10,295 nt of DNA from Acidobacteriota bacterium (GTDB taxonomy: Bacteria > Acidobacteriota > Vicinamibacteria > Marinacidobacterales > SMYC01). Both the position numbers and the translations under genes were made by a program. Below, one piece after another: positions 1 through 4,834 of this stretch. Within the stretch, counting starts at the first letter, position 1; each line of letters opens with the position of its first letter. The stretch spans positions 1-10,295 of the forward strand of contig JAJCXL010000193.1 in NCBI GenBank assembly GCA_029263435.1, written 5' to 3'. The notes beneath the pieces are model-generated. The model was not told where the DNA came from, searched no databases, and saw only the letters and a program-made list of their open reading frames with translations.

Positions 1-1
1 C

Positions 2-1774
2 GTCTCAGGGTTCTCGCCAGAGTACGAGGTCGAAGGGCAGAGCCGGGTTCACTGGTCCACCAAGCACGGAACCATCCGGCTACCGCTTTCCATCGAGGGT
101 GGTCCCGTTCGATTGTCCTACCGATTCGCTCGGCCACTGCCGGGCCCCGCCGAGGTGGACGTTTTCCTGTCGGGTGCGCTCGTCGAAAGCTTCGCCTTTC
201 CCGGCGGAAGATTTCGAGTGCGTGAGCTCGAGCTCGCGAGAGCGCCGACGGAGTCGGTGGAGATCGCGTTCGTCGTCGAGGCATCCCATCCGGAGGATCT
301 GGGTCTGCGCCTCGATTGGGTACGACTGGAAGCGGGAGACAACGCACGGCTGGGTCTGGAGCCTTTGGCCGCGACGAGGCTCGTCGTGCTTCCCGCGCTG
401 GTCTGGCTCTTGCTCATCGCGATGGGCTGGAGTCGATCTCGAGCTGCCGCGCTCGCCGCGACGGTCGGGGCCGCCGTCACCTTTGGGTTGCTCACGGACC
501 CATGGCTCGCCTACCGACTCGCTGCCCACCTTCCCGGCGCGATCATCCTCATCGGATTGGGAGTGGTGGTCCTGGGTCGTCGACTCGTCGATCATGGAGT
601 GCTCAGCGCCGTAGACGCGCGACGGCTACAGACGTTGCTCCTGGCGACGTTCATCGTTCGCGTGGTCGCGGTCAACCATCCCGACTTCTACCATCCCGAC
701 CTGCGCACCCACGCGCGCTTCGTGCAAACCATCCGCTCGGCGGGGACCGATTTTTTGGTCTCTCCATCCGAGCACATTTTGGCCCACGGAGTTTGGAAGC
801 GGGAAGCCTATGGGGCGGAGTACGCGTTTCCTTACTCTCCGGCGTTTCATCTACCTTTCGTCCCGTCATCCCTCAGCTATGACGGACTCGTGCGGTTGAT
901 GCCGGTCGTCGCCGCGGCGTGGTCCATCGTGCCGATGGCGCTGGTGTGGTGGCTGGCGCGAAGAGTGGGCTTGTCTGTGTGGGGCGCTTGTTTGATGGCT
1001 TTCGTTCCGAGCTATATGTCCCGCTTGAGCTTCGTCTTCATGCCCTCACTGTTCGGCCACATGTTCGATACGGCTCTCGTCTGTTTCCTTGCGGTCTCTG
1101 CGGGCGCGCTGTCTACCGGGAACGTATGGTGGCGAGGCGCCGCTCTCGTGGCAGGCAGCCAGCTCGCTTATACGTCCGGCGTATTGAACAGCGGCGCTTT
1201 CATGCTCGCGCTGGTCTTCTTGCTGGTCGTCTCCGCCCCTCGAGATCGAAAGCCCATCGTCGCGGTGACGGTCATGGTCGTCGCGGCGTCGTTGTTCTCG
1301 GTGGCTCTGTTCTATCGCGACTTCCTCGGCATGGTGGTCGACGTCGCCTCTCGGGCGGCAACATCTACGGAGCAGACCCAGTCGCTCTATCCGATTCGCA
1401 GCTTCTGGGAGGTCAGCTTCGAGCGCACCCGATCTTTTTTCGACAGTTTGTATCCGGTTCTCACCGCCTTCGGGATCGCGCTCTTGTTCAAACGCGGCGG
1501 CCCGCAGCGGTTCGTCTTCGCTGCTTGGATGGCCGCCTACTTCCTGCTGCTGCTCGGACGCGCGAAGATGCCGGACTTGTTCTCACGTGGCCACGAAGCG
1601 CTCTTCGTGACACCGCTGGTTTGTCTCGCCTCAGGCGAAGTGTTGGCGTGGCTCTCTCGACGAGGCGGCACCGCCAGAGCTCTCGCCTACGCGTTCTTCG
1701 CCGCGCTCGTCCTCCAAGGACTGTTCTTCCAGTGGCGCGCGATGGCGGCTCAGCTCCTCCCCACGCTCTATTGA
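2..1774 (+). CDS. GT-C-like polytopic membrane protein, 5'-truncated by the window edge
   Basis: The reading frame is open from base 2 to the TGA at 1772-1774, so the start lies left of the window and 590 residues are visible. A TTG at 113 could be mistaken for a start, but it falls inside a domain and is not preferred. The first ~110 visible residues are soluble and beta-rich, resembling the extracytoplasmic beta-sandwich found between membrane segments in some glycosyltransferase-type membrane proteins. About ten hydrophobic segments follow. The segment at 677-712 reads HPDFYHPDLRTH and sits just after a membrane helix, where GT-C enzymes (PMT/ArnT-like, lipid-linked sugar donors) carry acidic catalytic loop residues. 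Another loop has a Pro/Tyr-rich stretch (FPYSPAFHLPF). A GT-C type sugar transferase acting at the outer face of the inner membrane is the best guess, but no family was recognised firmly. The stop overlaps the convergent M20 gene by 7 bp. Confidence 0.6.
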   Translation, partial: VSGFSPEYEVEGQSRVHWSTKHGTIRLPLSIEGGPVRLSYRFARPLPGPAEVDVFLSGALVESFAFPGGRFRVRELELARAPTESVEIAFVVEASHPEDLGLRLDWVRLEAGDNARLGLEPLAATRLVVLPALVWLLLIAMGWSRSRAAALAATVGAAVTFGLLTDPWLAYRLAAHLPGAIILIGLGVVVLGRRLVDHGVLSAVDARRLQTLLLATFIVRVVAVNHPDFYHPDLRTHARFVQTIRSAGTDFLVSPSEHILAHGVWKREAYGAEYAFPYSPAFHLPFVPSSLSYDGLVRLMPVVAAAWSIVPMALVWWLARRVGLSVWGACLMAFVPSYMSRLSFVFMPSLFGHMFDTALVCFLAVSAGALSTGNVWWRGAALVAGSQLAYTSGVLNSGAFMLALVFLLVVSAPRDRKPIVAVTVMVVAASLFSVALFYRDFLGMVVDVASRAATSTEQTQSLYPIRSFWEVSFERTRSFFDSLYPVLTAFGIALLFKRGGPQRFVFAAWMAAYFLLLLGRAKMPDLFSRGHEALFVTPLVCLASGEVLAWLSRRGGTARALAYAFFAALVLQGLFFQWRAMAAQLLPTLY

Positions 1775-3213
1775 TTGGCGGGCTTTCGGTAATCGAGCGG
1801 TGGAGGGCGATCGCCTACGAGCGATTCGTACTCGAAGCCCGGACCCACTCGCCGCTCCCACTCCTGATGCGCTTCGGTAGCGATCTGGGGGTTCTCGAAT
1901 ATGTCGATCGCCGTAAGGGTGATCGTCTTCGCCGCGACGATCATGCCTTTGTTACCGATCGTCATGCCGCCTGAAGCTATCGCCTGCCACGAATGCGCCG
2001 GCGTGCCCGGGACCCAGGTCGCCGCACGTAGTCCCGCCGTTGGAACCACCCAGCTCACGTCGCCGACATCGGTGGATCCGCCGCCGCCCTCCTCGCTCAC
2101 ATAGAACTCCTGGATCTCCGCAGCCGCAGAGACCGGAGGCACCTCGCGGTCGAACGACTGCTGTAGGGTCTCGGCAAAGGCTCTCTCTTCCTCCGTGTAC
2201 GAAACGCCCCCCACCCGCTCGAGGTTCTGATGCATCTTGCGTGCGAGAATCTCATTCGGTAACAACGCGAAGATCCCGTGAATGACTTCGAACTCCATTT
2301 GGGTGTCCGTGCCGAGCGCGGCACCTTCCGCGGCTTTCACCACGCGCTCAAAGATGGAGACAACGTTCTTCGGATCCGGGTTGCGCACGTAGTAGTACAC
2401 CTCGGCGAAATCGGGGACCACGTTCGGAGCGGCACCTCCCGACGTGATCACATAGTGGATACGCGTCTCTTGGGGGACGTGCTCCCGAAGCATGTTGACC
2501 ATTTGATTCATCGATTCCACGCCGTCGAGGGCCGAGCGGCCCCTCTCGGGGGCACCCGCCGCGTGAGCGGATATGCCGCGGAAGCGAAACTTCGCGGACT
2601 TGTTCGCGAGCGAGCTCCCGGCGGAGGCGCTGTTCGAGTCACTCGCGTGCCAATGGAGCATCGCGTCGACGTCTTCGAACAAGCCCTCTCGGACCATGTA
2701 GACCTTTCCCGCGCCTCCTTCCTCTGCAGGGGTTCCGTACAGCCGGATGGTGCCCTGGGTGCCCGTTCTCGAGAGCCACTCTTTGACCGCGATCGCGGCG
2801 GCTACCGATCCCGTACCGAAGAGATGATGGCCGCAAGCGTGACCCGCGCCTTTCGCTTCAATCACGTCGCGCTCGGGCGAACGGTCTTGGGATATTCCCG
2901 GGAGCGCATCGAACTCCGCCAAGATACCGATGACCGGCTCGCCCGAGCCGTAGCTTCCAACGAAAGCGGTCGGCATCCCCGCGACACCCGCCGTGACCGT
3001 GAACCCGGCATCCGTCAGTGTGGTTTGAAGTAGCTCGGAGCTCTTCGTCTCCAAGTAGCCCACTTCGGCCCAATCCCAAATTTGTTGAGCGATGCCAGCG
3101 TACTCGCCGGCAAGCGCATCGATCCCCCGAACCACGTCGTCCGCGGGCTGGGCCCGAACGAGTCCAGCCGCAAAGCAAGACACGATGAACACAGACCATA
3201 TCGTTTTGATCAT
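1768..3213 (-). CDS. Exported M20D amidohydrolase, AbgB-like (p-aminobenzoyl-glutamate hydrolase family)
   Basis: This 481-residue protein carries the AbgB/M20D signatures in order: LAEFDALPG (98-106), GHACGHHLFG (124-133), GTPAEEGGAGK (160-170), HWH (187-189), the dimerisation-lid motif SAHAA (215-219), GGSTDVGDVSW (378-388) and HSWQ (407-410). Likely metal ligands by family analogy are C127, H129, E164/E165, H187 or H189 and H407. Known relatives hydrolyse amide bonds of N-acyl or aminobenzoyl amino acids using two metal ions. The N-terminus has a basic start, a hydrophobic core and a plausible signal peptidase I site after LVRA (18-21), so the enzyme is predicted to act outside the cytoplasm, unlike E. 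coli AbgB. The ATG at 3213 is chosen because AAGGA lies 5 nt upstream and the signal peptide begins there; a longer frame running back to 3762 is out-of-frame shadow of the HTTM gene. It starts 35 nt after the HTTM stop, so it is probably co-transcribed. The exact substrate is unknown. Confidence 0.9.
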   Translation of the reverse strand: MIKTIWSVFIVSCFAAGLVRAQPADDVVRGIDALAGEYAGIAQQIWDWAEVGYLETKSSELLQTTLTDAGFTVTAGVAGMPTAFVGSYGSGEPVIGILAEFDALPGISQDRSPERDVIEAKGAGHACGHHLFGTGSVAAAIAVKEWLSRTGTQGTIRLYGTPAEEGGAGKVYMVREGLFEDVDAMLHWHASDSNSASAGSSLANKSAKFRFRGISAHAAGAPERGRSALDGVESMNQMVNMLREHVPQETRIHYVITSGGAAPNVVPDFAEVYYYVRNPDPKNVVSIFERVVKAAEGAALGTDTQMEFEVIHGIFALLPNEILARKMHQNLERVGGVSYTEEERAFAETLQQSFDREVPPVSAAAEIQEFYVSEEGGGGSTDVGDVSWVVPTAGLRAATWVPGTPAHSWQAIASGGMTIGNKGMIVAAKTITLTAIDIFENPQIATEAHQEWERRVGPGFEYESLVGDRPPPLDYRKPANQ

Positions 3214-3248
3214 TTCGTTCCTTTCAGTTGCGCCAAACGACCTCGATC

Positions 3249-4208
3249 TTATGCGACGGGCTCGGATTGGGCGAGCCACCTCGCTTCGAACTGCCGGCAC
3301 ATCTCGCTCACCCGCTCGGGCTCGACGAACAGGACGTAGGCGGCGGGCATCGCCATGAACTGCCAAATCTGTAGCGTAAGCGAAATGCTCGCGTGAAAGA
3401 AAAAGCCGGAGACGAAGTACCAGGGCTGGAATCGTTTCAGGTACAAGCCGATCGGAGCAGACAACTCGAACGCAATCGTGCCGTAAACCATGATGGCGTA
3501 GACCCACATCGGTAAGCCTAGCGAGGCGATGCCGAACGCCAAATCCGTGCCCCAGAACCCAATGAAACTGTAGTAGAGGATCTCGCCTCCAGCCCAGGCA
3601 GGAGAGAACACCTTGTGGAATCCGGTCCCAAAATAGACGAGCATCATTTGCAGGCCAATCAGCCGCGCCGGCCAGAAAGGGATCGTGTCTGCGAGCGGAA
3701 GGCCATGGTGACGCCGCCAACGAGCGCGGAGCGAGAAGACCTCGTCGCAACGACTGAAACACATCAACAGCGCGGTTTGCAGGAACAGCCGGTCATAAGA
3801 CGCATCGAGCCGGTAGAGCGCCACATGGAAGAAATAAAAGTAGAGCAGGAAATATGAGATGGCGGCGAAACGGGTCCACCACCCGACGGTAAACAGAACC
3901 AGCGACGCGACGAGTGCACTGTACAGCGTCCCCGTCACCCATAGGGGGGTAGGCTTTAGCAGCCAGCCGAGAAGATCACGCGTCGTTTCCACGTCGGAGA
4001 AGCTGGCCGGAAACCGGAAGAACGGGAAATAGACGCCGTCAGTCGTGAAAAGAAACGAGACGTGTGGTGCACGCAGCAGCCAGTAAAGGAGGAAGAACGC
4101 GCCGAGGAGGATTCGAAAGATCGCAAGACTCTCGGGAGGGCGCGGTTGGAACCAGAAATCGTCCCACAGCTGCCACGCTCTTTGCTCCAAGCGCCTCAGG
4201 ATTCGCAA
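3249..4208 (-). CDS. HTTM-domain integral membrane protein (vitamin K-dependent gamma-carboxylase-like)
   Basis: A 319-residue multi-spanning protein recognised as HTTM (horizontally transferred transmembrane domain), the membrane part of vitamin K-dependent gamma-glutamyl carboxylase. Seen in the sequence: an amphipathic N-terminus, the opening helix ESLAIFRILLGAFFLLYWL (26-44), helices around 92-112 and 114-130, the family core RLIGLQMMLVYFGTGFHKV (182-200) followed by a W-A-G-G-E loop, FELSAPIGLYL (247-257) and a His in FFFHASISL (269-277). The HK pair at 198-199 falls where the mammalian carboxylase has its catalytic-lysine segment (K218, from memory). The large lumenal domain of the eukaryotic enzyme is absent. 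Most bacterial HTTM proteins have no proven reaction, so carboxylation is not claimed. The TTG start at 4208 is supported by GAGGAG six nt upstream and lies 13 nt inside the preceding gene, suggesting translational coupling. Confidence 0.85.
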   Translation of the reverse strand: MRILRRLEQRAWQLWDDFWFQPRPPESLAIFRILLGAFFLLYWLLRAPHVSFLFTTDGVYFPFFRFPASFSDVETTRDLLGWLLKPTPLWVTGTLYSALVASLVLFTVGWWTRFAAISYFLLYFYFFHVALYRLDASYDRLFLQTALLMCFSRCDEVFSLRARWRRHHGLPLADTIPFWPARLIGLQMMLVYFGTGFHKVFSPAWAGGEILYYSFIGFWGTDLAFGIASLGLPMWVYAIMVYGTIAFELSAPIGLYLKRFQPWYFVSGFFFHASISLTLQIWQFMAMPAAYVLFVEPERVSEMCRQFEARWLAQSEPVA

Positions 4209-4693
4209 ACGAGGCTCCTCGATCGGGTATCGTAGAGCGTGAAGTAACCGTTGGGGCTCGCCGGCCAGCTCGCTCGATACAGGCGTATCCGGTCAATCTT
4301 CACTTCAGGTTCTCGCCGTTGGTAGATAGCGAGCAGCTGGCGCGCAACGTTGATGCAATCCTGCGAAATCGGTCCCCCGAGCACTCGATTCGAGGCGCCA
4401 CGTGGCATCGGGAACAATTCCTGGACATCGACCTCACGCCACTCGGTTTGTGCCCTCCGATCCACGACGGTACGGGTCTCTAGCTCGGCGAGATAGCCGC
4501 CCACGTAAGGCGACCAACTGGAGAACACCCGGAACATTCCGTTATAGGTCCTCGCCAGACGTGTGTTGGGAGCTCGTATTCCAAGATCCGACAAGTTGAC
4601 GATCGTTGCGACGTCAATGTAAATCACCGCAATGAAGATGACGCTGAGGAGAGAGCGTCGTCGGGAATCGAAAGTGGAGTCGGATTTGGGCAT
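4196..4693 (-). CDS. 165-aa single-pass membrane-anchored protein, partner of the HTTM gene
   Basis: No family was recognised firmly. The protein has a short basic N-terminus (RRR at 11-13), one hydrophobic segment at about 14-34 (SLLSVIFIAVIYIDVATIV) and a hydrophilic remainder predicted outside the cytoplasm. That part begins with NGMFRVFSSWSPYVGGYLAE (51-70), an aromatic stretch, and contains two cysteines (C113, C163). Its layout recalls the small proteins often encoded just before bacterial HTTM genes (DUF5819-like), but that comparison is from memory. The ATG at 4693 has AGGAG 8 nt upstream and directly precedes the membrane segment. The frame remains open up to 4849 but the extra N-terminus is low-complexity promoter-region sequence. 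Its 3' end overlaps the HTTM start by 13 nt, so the two products are likely made in a fixed ratio and may form a complex. It is the first gene of the minus-strand operon. Confidence 0.75.
   Translation of the reverse strand: MPKSDSTFDSRRRSLLSVIFIAVIYIDVATIVNLSDLGIRAPNTRLARTYNGMFRVFSSWSPYVGGYLAELETRTVVDRRAQTEWREVDVQELFPMPRGASNRVLGGPISQDCINVARQLLAIYQRREPEVKIDRIRLYRASWPASPNGYFTLYDTRSRSLVCES
4215..4220 (-). promoter_or_regulatory. Ribosome binding site deciding the TTG start of the HTTM gene
   Basis: On the minus strand GAGGAG is followed by a 6-nt spacer (CCTCGT) and then TTG at 4208-4206. No ATG or GTG with comparable spacing is seen before the first membrane helix. The site lies inside the coding region of the upstream 165-aa protein, so ribosomes finishing that gene could re-initiate here. 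Confidence 0.7.
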
Positions 4694-4769
4694 GCTGTGG
4701 TCTCCTGAACCCCGAGCGGTCTTGACGCCTGGGTCCACAGGATGACCCATAGATGGCATTCGAAAGCGA

Positions 4770-4781
4770 GAGGAATTCCTC
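4770..4781. promoter_or_regulatory. 12-bp perfect palindrome, candidate operator
   Basis: GAGGAATTCCTC is a perfect palindrome lying in the middle of the divergent region, 54 bp before the receptor start and 77 bp before the operon start. A few 12-bp palindromes are expected by chance in 10 kb, so its value rests on position and on the neighbouring hairpin and heptamer repeat. A dimeric regulator binding here could control both directions; no regulator gene is in the window. Confidence 0.35.
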
Positions 4782-4787
4782 AATCGT

Positions 4788-4805
4788 CCTACCCTCAATG
4801 GTAGG
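4788..4805. repeat. Hairpin, 6-bp stem with 6-nt loop, in the receptor leader
   Basis: CCTACC (4788-4793) and GGTAGG (4800-4805) form a perfect stem around the loop CTCAAT. The right arm can alternatively pair with a downstream copy: GGTAG (4800-4804) with CTACC (4815-4819). If transcription starts upstream of 4788, the receptor leader could therefore fold in two exclusive ways 16-47 nt before the ATG. It may instead be a DNA operator half-site pair. Confidence 0.35.
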
Positions 4806-4834
4806 CTACGCTGGCTACCCGCGCCACATCGAAG

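Larger units (their letters stand above)
4694..4834. promoter_or_regulatory. Divergent intergenic control region
   Basis: This 141-bp gap separates the start of the minus-strand operon from the start of the receptor gene and must hold promoters for both. For the plus strand TTGACG at 4722-4727 could be a -35 box, but the nearest -10-like hexamer (CATAGA, 4748-4753) is 20 bp away, so no confident promoter is called. The region also holds a small inverted repeat GGGTC/GACCC (4731-4735 and 4744-4748), the 12-bp palindrome and hairpin listed separately, and the heptamer CCTCAAT at 4778-4784 and 4793-4799, 15 bp apart. The receptor ATG has no good Shine-Dalgarno sequence. Confidence 0.5.

Noticed and set aside
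113..115. TTG as the start of the first gene
   Set aside because: The frame is open to the window edge and the upstream residues continue the same beta-rich domain.
1806..1815. GGCGATCGCC palindrome containing the octamer GCGATCGC
   Set aside because: Inside coding sequence, single copy here, and rich in common CG/GATC steps; chance is sufficient.
919..1974. Long open frame on the plus strand inside the GT-C-like gene
   Set aside because: Arg/Ser-rich shadow of the real frame, without recognisable domains, as expected in GC-rich coding DNA.
2278..3033. Plus-strand open frame opposite the M20 gene
   Set aside because: The minus-strand frame carries all M20D motifs; this one carries none.
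3172..3184. Possible lipobox IVSC (residues 10-13) in the M20 signal sequence
   Set aside because: Cys at position 13 is early with few preceding hydrophobic residues; a signal peptidase I site after residue 21 fits better. Not fully excluded.
3214..3762. N-terminal extension of the M20 reading frame
   Set aside because: It overlaps the HTTM gene in another frame, reads as Arg-rich shadow sequence, and the internal ATG at 3213 has a ribosome site and a signal peptide.
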